Source: Acrasis kona (lineage: Eukaryota; Heterolobosea; Eutetramitea; Acrasida; Acrasidae). From it: 64,000 bases of DNA. The stretch covers positions 1-64,000 of the forward strand of contig JAOPGA020001138.1 of NCBI GenBank assembly GCA_026419775.2, given 5' to 3'. The translations under genes and the position numbers were made by a program. The notes under the pieces are model-generated. The model ran no database searches. It had not been told where the DNA came from and saw nothing but the letters and a program-made list of their open reading frames with translations. Below, one piece after another: positions 1 through 11,614 of this stretch; within the stretch, counting starts at the first letter, position 1, and each line of letters opens with the position of its first letter.

Positions 1-129
1 TCAACATCAAAAGAGCTCTACATATTTTATCCGATTGCAAGCGGGTTTGAGCTTATTAAGGCCTGTGGTCTATACATGTCCATTATTATGTCGTCCCGCA
101 TATTGTAACCATATGAACCCTAAACATCG

Positions 130-1037
130 ATGTGGCTACCACCCGAGATACTTGTCAATATTATAAACTTTCTACCGCCAGACGCTCTTCTTCATTATAA
201 ACTCAGTAAGTCATAAGGACAACAAAGTATCACACCTTTAGGTTTGGTCTGCAAAGATTTCAAAGCAGTCGCTGATTCTGAGGATAGGTGGAAGGAAATC
301 CTTTATTACACATTCCCTGATAGTAAATGCTATGTAACAAAGAACTTTAAACGGGGGTTTTTTCAGATGGCCAGATTTATCAATGATTTAAGAAATAAAA
401 AGATACTGTTCAACAACAATGAGAATGAAGACTTGCTTGTATCATTCAGAAAGAATATAGTAAGAATTTTTCATACTTCTTTTCTTACAATTAGAAAATC
501 GTGGGGGATAGAAGCACTGGAAAGTCACTTTTCTTCTTCCAGTGGTCACAGCATGGCTCTTTTGCTGAGGGTGACGAAGAGGAGAGACACACAAAGATAA
601 TCAAATTCAACGGAAAGTATGGCATGACGTTCTCGGAAGTTATAGAGGATGTCGATAGAATTGAAGTTGGAAAATGTGACGGCATTTTTGTGTTGTATTC
701 GATAACTGACAGAAAATCATTTGTACATGCACAATTGCTTCTGGACTCAATCACTCTACATTCTAACAGCGTAAGGAAAAGCGCCGTGGTGCTCATTGGA
801 AACAAGAGTGACGCTGCAGAAGATAGAGTAGTTCAATACGATGAGGGAACGCAGTTAGCCGCTAAACATGGGGCACAATTTACGGAGACAACTTCCATGG
901 ATAAATTAGATGTCCAAGGTGCTTTTTTAGTTATGGTGAAGGAGTTAAAGAGATTGGATGTTAATTATAAAAAATTATGGAAGCAAATAGAAAGGGGTTC
1001 ATCCATAAACAACCGCTTGAACTGTAAAATTATGTAA
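130..1037 (+). CDS. F-box / Ras-like small GTPase fusion protein
   Basis: Three exons are read: 130-205, 242-459 and 495-1037, with introns of 36 and 35 nt that restore one frame. The ATG follows an in-frame TAA at 121. Residues 1-50 form an F-box (LPPEIL near the start, then LSLVCKDF). About 100 residues in, a Ras-like fold begins with P-loop GDRSTGKS, then the G4 motif NKSD and a G5-like ETTS. The protein ends CKIM, a possible CaaX prenylation box. No DTAGQ/DxxG switch II can be found, so the GTPase may not hydrolyse GTP normally. F-box proteins recruit substrates to SCF ubiquitin ligases; Ras-like domains bind guanine nucleotide. A membrane-attached, nucleotide-sensing SCF adaptor is inference. 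The next gene, also an F-box protein, is convergent. Confidence 0.8.
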
Positions 1038-1198
1038 TATAGTAACTGCTTGTTATTTATTCTATCTCAGCAACTTTCTTTCCTATATGAGTACCCAAAA
1101 AATGTAAACGCACCATCGTTCTGTCCTTCTAAGTGAAAGTCGTGCTTTGTAAGAAGTTGGATGACAGGGGTACTAATGAATGATTTTTTAAAGTAATT

Positions 1199-2710
1199 TT
1201 ATTCTGAGTCGTCAAAATTAATACCTTCTTCTTCTGATTCCTCTCTTCCATTGTCTGAATCGTCTTCGCGTTGCTGATCAGAATAGCCTTCATTATCGGA
1301 TTCTACAGACTCTGTCACAACAAGAGCTTTAGTGTCCGACTCGTCACCACTAACATCAAATTCATCCTCCATGTCACCATTATCCTGATCAGTTAGTTCT
1401 TCTTCATCGCTGATGATTTCCGTAGCATTTGGCTTGGCGTCAACTTCCTCATCCTCATCATCCACAGAAATTGATCCCTCGCTGTCTGAATCATCATCGA
1501 CTATGGTTGTTGATGTATTTTTAGATTTTTGTTTTACAACAGTTGGTTCTGTATCAGGAACGATGAAGGAAATATCCTCTGCAGTGAGTGGATCATCCTG
1601 CTCATCCGCCTCGTCATCTTCAAACAACGTCTCAGCATCATTAGTCTGCAGGACATCTAGAGCATCATTTACTCTCGTCAGAAGATTAGCAAACACTTGA
1701 GGTTTGGATTCCTCGTCATAATCCAAAGATTGAATAGGTTTAGAGCTGAACAACTTTATTAAAATTCTTAAAAATAAGAAATGATCTTGAACAAAATGAT
1801 CTTGATCGTCGTCATCATGATCCGAATCAGAATCATCAAGTACTTTTATTGGTTGTGTAATTTTATAGTCTGACCCAAAGAGATTACGTATTAATTTATG
1901 AATGGACTTTTTATCAATCTTCACTTCCTTCCTTCCGCGATCCTCTTCTTCGTTATAAATCAAGAAAATATCCTTCTCATTATAGTCTTCGCTAACTTCA
2001 ACATTCTCATCTGCACATTTTAACTTGTACTTTAATTGCACATAACTTGCATCAAGATCGATCTTCATCACAACTGTAATCTCATTTAAGGTAGGACCAT
2101 ACAAAACAATAGAAACTTCACTGAGTGATTGTGAGTTGTCATAAAAGGCTTTTGGAAAGTTTAACAAGAACAAAGAGTGAGGTCGTTCTAAAAACCAATC
2201 GAAACTGGAACCAGGTTCAATCTTCGTAACGATCATAGACATGTGATTTTTTATTTCTTTCAAGGCAAAATGTTTGTAGGACAAGTGGTTCAATTCTTTT
2301 GCAATCTGTTTAACTTGAGTCCATTTGATCTTGGTCTCACATAGTTGGCCTAACTTTGCTCTTGATTGTTGTATTGCCCTATCTGGATCCAGAAATACAC
2401 AGGATTCATATCTCATCTTGAAACGACTTCTCCAAAGGTTCTCATTATTATCTTGAGGTTCATGATTGATTCCATCTGATTGTTGTAACTTGAAAAAGTT
2501 ATGATAGAGCAGGTACCAAAAACCAGACATTCCTAGTACGTTGTTCCACTGCTTACACACCCGCGAGATTCCAACAAAAATGTCTAAAGGTTCGGAATAT
2601 GTACATATATTAAGTATGCAATCCAAATCGATTGTTGGTGCAGTGCTCGTATATTTTAACTTCTTTGGGCTTGGTTCCTCGTCGTCATCTTCCAATATCC
2701 TGCGCTTCAT
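1199..2710 (-). CDS. F-box-like protein with long acidic C-terminal tail
   Basis: Single exon, about 503 aa from the chosen start MKRRILEDDDEE. An upstream in-frame ATG at 2764 would add 18 hydrophobic residues and seems less likely. A nuclear-localisation-like PKKLK lies near residue 15. An F-box-like segment follows at about residues 27-65 (LDCILNIC ... VCKQWNNVL), then a middle region without a recognised domain. The last 150 residues are almost entirely Asp, Glu and Ser. The fold suggests an SCF adaptor; the acidic tail resembles those of nuclear histone- or chromatin-binding proteins, but that is only composition. The function is not known. Confidence 0.65.
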   Translation of the reverse strand: MKRRILEDDDEEPSPKKLKYTSTAPTIDLDCILNICTYSEPLDIFVGISRVCKQWNNVLGMSGFWYLLYHNFFKLQQSDGINHEPQDNNENLWRSRFKMRYESCVFLDPDRAIQQSRAKLGQLCETKIKWTQVKQIAKELNHLSYKHFALKEIKNHMSMIVTKIEPGSSFDWFLERPHSLFLLNFPKAFYDNSQSLSEVSIVLYGPTLNEITVVMKIDLDASYVQLKYKLKCADENVEVSEDYNEKDIFLIYNEEEDRGRKEVKIDKKSIHKLIRNLFGSDYKITQPIKVLDDSDSDHDDDDQDHFVQDHFLFLRILIKLFSSKPIQSLDYDEESKPQVFANLLTRVNDALDVLQTNDAETLFEDDEADEQDDPLTAEDISFIVPDTEPTVVKQKSKNTSTTIVDDDSDSEGSISVDDEDEEVDAKPNATEIISDEEELTDQDNGDMEDEFDVSGDESDTKALVVTESVESDNEGYSDQQREDDSDNGREESEEEGINFDDSE

Positions 2711-3915
2711 TTTTTGTAATAAGTCAACCCCTTCAAATTTCGCTAAAAACAGTGCCAGCAACAAAGAACAATATATATTGGCGAAAAAGACGGAGTCGAA
2801 GAAAGGGAAATCGTTGAGAAGATTGTCCAGTATATTACTCTAATAGCTATTGGATTTTCTAATTAACTTTGAGATTGTTTAAATTGATTGATGAATCATC
2901 TCATACAACATTAAAAAAAAAGGAGTATCAACATATCCGATATGATATGATTATTTCCAACAGCTGATCTACAACATATTTCAAATAAATCCTCGACATT
3001 GTTTCATCACACATATTGGTATGCACTGGCTAAACTTACTCATTTTACATGGAGACGTTTATGGACATTAAATTCCGTGAAACATTGTTCCTCCTCCGTG
3101 TCTTCATAGCCAAAATGTTTACTGCAAAAAAGCAAACACACCCAAACACGATGCCCACATAGCCTGACGGAAAGCCGCCAAATTCCCTTCTAAATCGCTG
3201 AGAACCAGACAACAAAGGCTTCTCGAGCGATTTAACAACAAAAAAGAATAGACATAAAGAACCCGGTCTCCGAGAAGGAGAGTACCTACTGTCTGCGGTG
3301 ATTATAAATCTCTCAAGAGGCGTCATCGACACATCACTTGAGATGATTGAGGATTGTTTCATCCTGGAACCATTCAGGTCTTACAGAAAATCATAGGCCC
3401 AAAGGCGTCCAAGGATTACAGGCCTCATCATGGATGCAGGAGAATAATCAACTCTATAATCATTAAAAACGTAGATTAATACAAATACCTCTTGTAGGAT
3501 CGAATTCATCTTCAGTGAGTAAATCACTGTCCCCAATTTCTTTCCAAACCTGAAGGAAGTTATCATTATCAACCTCTCTTTTAATGTAACTTGGGCGGTA
3601 ATCGATAATGCTTGTGTTCCGCTTGTTGAGGCTACAATATGCCTCTCACTGGGTATGGGCCCATTCTTGTGCCTCCGGCACTTTAAAGAATCTCGAACGT
3701 TTAATGTGCCATTTGCTTCCTATATTAATTTATGCATAGCATTTTAATAAACTGTACTATTTTATTTTACTTTATTTTAATTTATGAATGGCACATTTCT
3801 CAAACTTCGGGTTGAGTCTTACAATAAAGACCAATACTTACAACAAATGGACATAATCAAACTACAAGTTTATTGAAGTGACTACGACATGCGTTCACAA
3901 CAGAATGCTGTACAC
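2711..3915. other. Intergenic stretch with unresolved minus-strand coding remnants
   Basis: No complete gene can be built here. The minus strand from about 3700 down to 3045 keeps two overlapping frames open and has a plausible 35-nt intron (GTATTTG to TTATAG near 3450-3485). A 105-codon frame ends at 3045 with one hydrophobic segment (YVGIVFGCVCFFAVNILA) followed by KTRRR, like a single-pass membrane tail. No exon chain keeps one frame to a start codon. It could be a multi-exon membrane protein gene or a decayed one. The segments 2711-3044 and 3700-3915 show nothing recognisable. Confidence 0.3.
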
Positions 3916-5150
3916 CTACTTACTCCCAACAACATTATATACCAAACTCTTATAAATTGGATGCTCAGGAGATGGACCCTCCTCTTCATTAGAAAGCCTT
4001 TCATACCTCGCGTTTTCAATTAATTCAACAAACGCTTCGGTATTATGAAGCTTCCTTACAATTTGAGGAGCAACAAAACCGCCTAAGTTAAAAGCCGACA
4101 GTACAGTATATTTGCAGCAATCCTTCTTTGTTTTTTCAAACAGATGGCCCTGCATTGCTGTGCCCTTGATGTGTTTTTTATTAAAAGGAACTCCGTCAAT
4201 ATTACATGATTTTGAAATCAATAGAATGTCACCATTCGGTAACTTCTTTGCAGAGCTTAAGCTCACAAAATATCTATTGTTTATTGGGAATGGTAGCACG
4301 AGCTCATAATGAGTGACCACGCCATCATATTTTCCGCTTTCAATGTGTTGATGGTACGTCCTCTTGTACTTGAAAACCTCCATGTCAATAGCATCAGAAT
4401 ATTTTGAGCATTGTGTAATGTTAAAAACCTCCTCCCGATCAAATGGAAAAGTTAACTCGTTCTTTATCGCTTTGAAACCTTTCGATGATTCTCTTGATAT
4501 ACTCCGAGTGTATTGCTCCGAAGTGTAAACGGTATCCCAAACTTCTTCTTCGCCCCTCATGCGCAAAAGTATATTGTTAAAATCCTCATCTGTTATTTCG
4601 GCACATTCGTTGACTTCAGGGGGAGGTGTTGGATCTTGAGAGGCTTGTTCGGTCTTTTGTGTGCCTATTAGTGACAAGTAGCTCTTGTTTTTTTTCAACT
4701 CTTTATGCACATGTAGTGTAAACTCATCCGAGGAGAGGAATCCAGACAAGCAATCATCCTTCAAACTCATGAAAATTGCCACCCTAATGTCACTGAACAA
4801 ATCAATATCACAACAATTAGAGTTGCTTTCATTATACTTTGCAACTGCCTCCTCCCTCAATTTGTTGCTAATATTAATCTCCTTCTCGGCACCAACGGTC
4901 AAGTATTCTTTGATGATTTTCTTCGCTGCTTTATATCTTGCATGGTGCCCAACATAAGTAACAAATCTCTATGATTTGATTAAAAGGACTCAGCATTCTA
5001 ACGTACCTCAAGCTCTGTCAAAAACAAGAATGATTCTTGATTGTGTGTTCTTGTCAGATATTGACTAAAGCACGAACGCACATCTTGATTATCAAGCGCA
5101 GACTCAAACTCTATATTATAACTAGTTATCAAGTCCTTGGCCTTGTTCAT
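3916..5150 (-). CDS. RGS domain - START domain fusion protein
   Basis: Two exons, 5150-5007 and 4968-3916, joined across a 38-nt GT-AG intron; 398 aa. Residues 1 to about 125 form an RGS domain (FESALDNQDVRSCFSQYL, then FLFLTELERF at the splice junction, and a C-terminal FLSSDEFTLHVHKEL). Residues 200-390 look like a START lipid-transfer domain (LPFPINNRYFVSLSSAKKL, SKSCNIDGVPFN, FNLGGFVAPQIV). RGS domains accelerate GTP hydrolysis by G-alpha subunits; START domains bind sterols or phospholipids in a closed pocket. The pairing suggests lipid-responsive control of heterotrimeric G-protein signalling, which is inference. No signal peptide or membrane segment is seen. The intron lies inside the RGS domain, so the fusion is not a read-through of two genes. 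Confidence 0.8.
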
Positions 5151-5501
5151 TGAGAGGATTTCGGATTATATTAAATGATCACCAAAACAGTTAATTGAAT
5201 ACTTCGTGTGAACGAGAGGTTAGGAGAATATGTGTGAAAGGTCAAAAGTGACAAGTGACAACGTACCAAATAAACACAATAAATTACAATTGAACATGAA
5301 TAATACCCCATTTCGGAAATTTTATTCTCTATTAAGTTCGACCACATCTGGCGAAAATGCCAATGATGAAAGATAAGGATTACATGTTTTGTACTTGTTT
5401 CAGAAATCAACCAATATTTTTTAAATGTCATACACCATCAGCAACCAAATGAGTGGTGTTTACTCCTCAACAACAACAAAATTAATCACAAAAATACATT
5501 T
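5151..5501. other. Intergenic region without recognised features
   Basis: Lies between the start of the RGS-START gene and the stop codon of the DOCK gene. An 86-codon minus-strand frame is present but is low-complexity and hydrophobic, has no start context and is probably chance. The stretch presumably holds the promoter of the RGS-START gene and the 3' untranslated end of the DOCK gene. Confidence 0.4.
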
Positions 5502-8500
5502 TTATTCTTCTTGGAACGAAACACCCTTCCTCTTCAAATAAACGGACACCTCGGATACATTTAAATATTTGGAAAACAAATTATACAAGATTACAAAACC
5601 CTCTTCAAATTTCTCATGAAGAGGTAATTGATTAGGTCTACAATTCTTCCTACTAATTTCCAAACACTTTCCAGCGCTCTTCAAGAATTCGACCATTCTA
5701 ATCTTCATCAAATTCAATTCTTCGTTTCCCTCCAATTTTTCGTCCGCCAAAAACAAGTTGACCAGACTAGGAATTCCCTCGTTCACCTGAGGAATCAAAG
5801 TGCCGCTCAAAACCATTTGTAAGCTATTGACGTCGGGAGGAATCACGCTGCTCTGTTGATCCAACTTTTCGATACTACTCTCCACGATTTCGATCGAATT
5901 CTGAATGGGACTCATTTCCACGTGAGTGCTCGAAACGACCAATTGTCTGGTCAACATGTTGGGGAATGGATGTTGCACTCGAATGGTCGTTCTTCTCTTG
6001 TATTGCTCGTTCAATGCGCCATGAGTCTTTCCAGATTTCGTAAATGGCGTCTCGAACACAAATTCGTTCAAATTTACAAATTGTTCGAATTGAGCGCATT
6101 GATTCTGATTTTGAATGCGTAATGCAGTGATCATGATCTTGACGATTTCTGCATTTTCCACATCCGATTCGGAAATCACCGCAGCGTCGCTTATAATCTT
6201 GATGCAATCCTCGCCGCCGTACTTGATGGCAAACGAGCCCTTGAAGTACTCCACCAATTCGCTCAATCGATAAACTTTGGGCATTTTGTAAACCATGTAC
6301 TTGTTTCGTAAATCTACGGGTACCTTGGCACCAAAGAATGCCACTCGATAATAACTACCAAACAATCGAGTCGTCTGTTTACAATAATTCTTGTGGATGT
6401 TACAATATAATTTACTAATCTCGTCGTGAGCAGATTGTAATTTTTCATAATCCTTTTTAAATTCATAATAACCGATCAGTAATTTCCACAATTGAATGGA
6501 ATATTCATAATGTAAATCCAAATCAAAATCACGAATGGCTTTCGAAACGTACTCCACGAATCCTTTTGGAGTAAAACTGTGGCTTTGGAAATCAGGAGTG
6601 CTCGTTGATTCCATGAACAATGCTTTTAGTTCGTGGAACGATTCTGATTTCAAATGAGTGCTCACGTTCAACAAGTACTGATATTGAATTCCCTGATTCA
6701 TCGCGAAGGAATCCTTCTTCAACAACAAGTAATGATAGACCAACGCCGCACAGTATACATGACACTGAGCCGACTCCACGAATCGTTCCTTGTCGTAGTG
6801 TTCTTGAGCCAAATTACCGAACCAAGCAATGCTCAATTCCGGAGCATGTTTGTAACCATTTGCAATTCGATAATACAATTCGCTATAATTCTCGTCGTCG
6901 CTTTTATCTGCTTCTCTAATCTTGATGGTATCGAGCAACGTTTCGTTCAGCCTGCCCACCAATTGTTTGACCTGACTCGCAAAATCCAAATCGTTCGAAT
7001 CCGAATTTTTTTGAATGCTGAACAATTTTGTTTTTGCATTCTTGACAATGTTGTGTAACGTCAAATCTTCCTGCGAGTAATTCACGATCATTTGAAATGC
7101 ATTTCGAAGCAAATGAACGTGATCGGGATTGATTTTTGCGGTCAGTCCGCTCAGCGCGATGGTGAGCTGTATTTTGGTCCTGGTGAAGTGATTCAGCGTC
7201 AAGTAATTTACTTTGATCACGTGGTATAACATGGTGGCTGCTTCCATTCGTACCTTTTCGAATTGACTGATGCACATTCGTAACAAATCGGTGCAGAATT
7301 GTTCCATGAAATTGGATTCGTTGCTGTAAATGACCGTGCTGAATTGTCGAATCAGAATTTTCAAAACGTGAAACGTTCCGATCAGAATCGTTTCGGATTG
7401 ATTGGTGCTGAAGAGCACTTGGATGATTGAAAAAATCTTTTCGATGAGTTGCGGATTGGATTTGATGGAATCCAATTCCAACGAAAAATCCAAAAGTAAT
7501 TCCAATCCAATCAAACTGACTTGAGTATTGAGTATGCCCTCCCACATGACCATGTTCTTGACCATTTGTTCGTCCACGACTCTTAATTCTCCCCTGCGCA
7601 ACGAATGATTGGAATCGGAGCCGCTGGCGACGCTCGCACCGCTAGCAACGCTCATCATGCTGCAGGAAGTAATGCTTCCGTTGAACGTGCCGCCTGCACC
7701 TGCCATTCGATTCATCCTAAAATCACGCACGTTCTTTTTGGCACCGCTCGCTCCGCCTCTCACGCTTGATTTTTGATTGTTCATTAACGAGGATTGTTGT
7801 TGTCCTCTGGCACCTCTTTTTTCCAAATTGGTGTACATGCTCTCCAATCGATTCTTGGCGTCGGAGAGCGTTTTGGTGGTGCTTGTTTCCGCGCCGATTT
7901 CTGCTCGCTTCTCGATGGCATCTTTTCCTTCGTATTCGAATACCATCAAGCAGGAATGTAACCAATTCATAAATGTCAATTTCGTCATTTCGTCCAACGT
8001 TCGCCACCACTCCTTTATCAATCTCTTGTTCGTGTTTTTGAGCACCCATAATAAATTAATGTACATGCTTTGTTTTTCGTTTTTGATTCTCTTCGATTCT
8101 TCGTATAATTGTTGATTGGCGTCTTGTAATTGCTTTCTCGAATGTTCCAATTCGATCGAATGTTTTTTCCACATTGGCGATTCGTCGTTGTGTGGGGAAC
8201 TAATGCTTCCCAAATATCCTCTCTTTTCTAATTCGTCCGTTTCCCATTTGGATCTGATTTCTTGTAATTTGGATAACTTGTTGCAGGCTTGCGTTTCGTA
8301 TTGATCGTACTTGTTTAGGAATTCGTTCACCATGCTAAAGAATGTACATGCGATTCGTTCCTTGTTGGTGGTGGTTTGATATCGAACGTCATAATCGTGT
8401 TTGGTCAGGTTGCCCTTGATGAGATTGATGATTCGTTGGCGAACCACTCTTTCGCTGTTGGTCAAATCATAAAGCGCATTCTCCACCAATAATCCGGCTG

Positions 8501-11500
8501 CGTAATGTTCTTTGGGCTTGTCGTATGGATTACTGTTTGGATGTGATAATGACAATGGGATCATGTGTTCGTAATCGATAAAGACTTGTAGGAATGTGGC
8601 CCTTAATTCTTGCAACACTTCTCCGTTCTTACTTTCGCCGAAATTACCGATTCCAATCAGGTACTCTGAACATTTTTGTAGAATGACTCCTCGATCTAAA
8701 ATGTTGCACATGTCGCGCATGAAGAGAGCAAAGTTGGAATTGAGCGATTTGGCCAGATTGAGTCCTACTGCAGATCGGTATCCAATTTCCAACGCGATGC
8801 TTTTGGTTACCTTGTCGAGACTGTCGTTGAATGTATCCGTGGTCCATCTTTCTAATTTTAGTTTTTGTAATTTACCCGATCGATCCAAAAATAAAGTCAT
8901 TGATTTGTAAACCATTTCGAATATGCACCAACTGTACGATAACACTGCTCTTTCCTCCGGTGCTTTTTGTTTTCTTTTTAGAGATCCTTCCTATCATGAT
9001 TAGTTCGTTGCATGTGTGAATCGAACTCACGTTTAAAAATGTATAGAATTGAACCAACAAGTTTTCGTGACAGTCACAATTATTGAAAATGCGATCAATG
9101 TAATCGCTCACCAATTCGTTTCGATTAAGAATGTTGGTTTCGCTGTCGTCCAAATCACTCACGAGTTCGATCAATTGTAATAACGTTTTGAATGCGGTGC
9201 TTGATGCTTTTTTGAAATGACTCATGTTGATGATTTTGATTAACGTGTTAAAGACGATTGGTAAATTCTGTACGATCAAATGTGGAGGCGTGCCGTGATT
9301 GTTGGAAAGTAAATTCTCGATGCATGTGTTCATCTTGTTTTCTAATTCTGGTGATTGCGGCGTGGATGTTTTACATTCTGATATCATGTTGAATAATTGA
9401 GCAAGGCTATGATCGTTCGTGTAAATGGTGCTGTCGGCTCTAAAGTTGACCTGGAAAATGTGTTTTCCTCCATCTAATTGTTTGGATGTGTTTTTTACTT
9501 CGCTGCTGGTATAATCCGTCTTTTTGCTGAATTCATGTGTGATCGAAAAATCTTTAACTCCATTGATTAGTTTTCCATCAAGAAGTAATGGAACTACGGT
9601 GTGTCCGATGACAGTTGCTTTGTTTTTTTTTTCTTGTGCTGAAACATGGTAATGTGTGAAAAGTAGGTGATGACTGCGAGTGATATGTGTTGGTAGTTGA
9701 ATTTTGAACTCGTCGCCAAACTCTGGATGACGGTTGTGGTAACTGACTTGAGTGTATGCATGTGGTTGTAGGCGTGGATCTCCATGTTTTCCTTGAATAC
9801 TATATAATCCTGGACTGTTTAAATCCTTGTCATTGTCCCGAAGTTCGACTTTGACTGATATGTTACGTGATGTGCTGCTACTGAGCAAGCGTGCGCTGTA
9901 ATGTCCGTAATTTGGATAAACGTATAAAAAGTTTCTGAGCATTGTCAAACAATGAGAAAATGTGAGACGTTACCTGTAATAGTTGTTGAACTCTAAAATG
10001 GGTCTTGGTGCAAACTCACGAATCTCAACAGCTTCCACTCTTGGTTTGTCAGGATCATTCTGATCATTAACCAGGACACCATTTGCAGTATATACTGGAT
10101 CGTAGTCAACTAAATTAGTAAACTCTAGTTCCAAGGACGCTGGGAATGTTTTTAATTTTCTAGTACTTGTGGCCTGCCATGAATTGTCCGACTGATCCAT
10201 CATGGCCATAAAGTTATCATCTGTGAAACTTCCTTTTGTTCTGAAGAACTGAGTTAATGTCTTTGGTTTATCGAGTGGTGTCAAGCTGTCTGGATCAAAC
10301 ACGTTGTAGGTCGACCAAGCGACCGTCTGTTTGAATTCGCTCAAACGTGTTGAAAAATCCTGTGCTGTCTTTTTCAACTTTTTTTACATCGGCTTCCTGC
10401 TTAAGTAATGAAAAAAATGTTCAAAAAAGAATTACCTTCAAAGAGTCAATACTAGTGTAAGCCTTGGTGGATGAGTCTTCATCTCCTTGTAAAATTTTGC
10501 TGACTTGGATGAACAGTACAACATCTGCGGAACGACGAGATACATTAAATACTGCACGCTTGACACGCACTGATTTTTCTCTGCTCTAACAATGTCATTT
10601 TTATAAAAACAATTATTATAGTTACAAAAGTAGGAATGTCAGTCATAATCTCATCAGTGTTTGTGTCGACATAAAAATTCTCTGATATTCTCTTCTTTGC
10701 AGCAATGTCAAATAAACAAATCGTCAAGAAGACTGGCTCAATCTCACCAAACTTTGAGAATAAAAGTGGAGTAAATTTTTTGATTTCGAGCATGATTGGT
10801 ATTTTACTTTGGCGGTTAGACTAATCGCATTAATTGACAACGTACGACGTAAACGATTTTTGCTTGTATCTCTTACAAATGTTACGTTCCGCACCTCCAT
10901 CCCACTCAAACTCACTTGATGTCGTGCTCATATCATACACTCTGAAAAGATGATTCGTCATGTGTTTGTGCTGTTCGTGGTTAAGTCATCAAAAAACGTA
11001 GGTTGTAGTTACTATGTAGTTCCTTCCGACGGATACAGACTCTTTTTGGAAATCAACGTCTTTTGCCATGCTTCTTGGACTTTTCTGCTGAGGTTCGCTA
11101 GCTAGGATGTCGAAGTTGTTTTCCACTATTCTTACATGAAAGAATGTTGAAACTACACATACCCTTCTTCTTTTTAGAAACGTCGCATTCGTACTTTTTT
11201 TTGGAGAGTTTCTCCTCTTGAATTTTTGGGTCTTTATTATACTCCTTGTGGGGGTGAATAATTTTGATGTCTTGCTGATTAAAGTAGTTGAAACATTCTT
11301 TAATGTGTTCTTGTAGATTTGGATCGTCAGCATCGGACTGGAGCAAAAGTCAAAAATTAATTGCTCTATTCACTTACTGGAACAACTACAAATCCCTTTT
11401 CACGCTTCTTTTCCTCCCTTTTGATCTCTACCGTATTCTCTGGGAAGAACAAAACCTCATCGCTTAGGGGGAACTGCTTCGAAAGTTGGTTTAACTTATC

Positions 11501-11569
11501 CTCATAGGTTTCGAAGGTTTCGAAGCTCCGTGGGGTCCCTGTTGCTGAACCCAACAAAACATCAGCCAT
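5502..11569 (-). CDS. DOCK-family Rho/Rac GTPase exchange factor (DHR-1, DHR-2)
   Basis: Ten exons: 11569-11378, 11337-11163, 11125-11013, 10970-10916, 10869-10808, 10751-10626, 10585-10436, 10377-9974, 9934-9031 and 8990-5502. The nine introns are 37-58 nt and all phases agree, giving 1889 aa, a normal DOCK length. The N-terminal third carries the conserved EPVF ... KKRISENFYVD block. A DHR-1/C2 domain begins near residue 426 (NFLYVYPNYGHYSARLL) and binds phosphoinositides in the family. DHR-2 occupies about residues 1429-1885 (AWFGNLAQEHYDKERFVESA; LQMVLSGTLIPQVNEG near the end). The VNxG segment matches the nucleotide-sensor loop that expels GDP. No SH3 or PH domain was seen at the N-terminus. 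The expected role is activation of Rac/Cdc42-like GTPases for actin-driven movement. The first intron's donor, and the exons around 10.8-11.0 kb, are the least certain joins. Confidence 0.88.
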
Positions 11570-11614
11570 TTGATTCTGTGTTGATAACTGACAAAGGTTG
11601 AGTGATCCAAAACA

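Noticed and set aside
1413-1700. Plus-strand frame rich in Ser opposite the acidic F-box gene
   Set aside because: It is the reverse complement of Asp/Glu-rich codons (GAT/GAA read as ATC/TTC and TCA/TCT); no independent coding evidence.
5875-7545. Several 110-210 codon minus-strand frames within the DOCK gene
   Set aside because: They are +1/+2 shadows of the DHR-2 exon; only the main frame carries family motifs.
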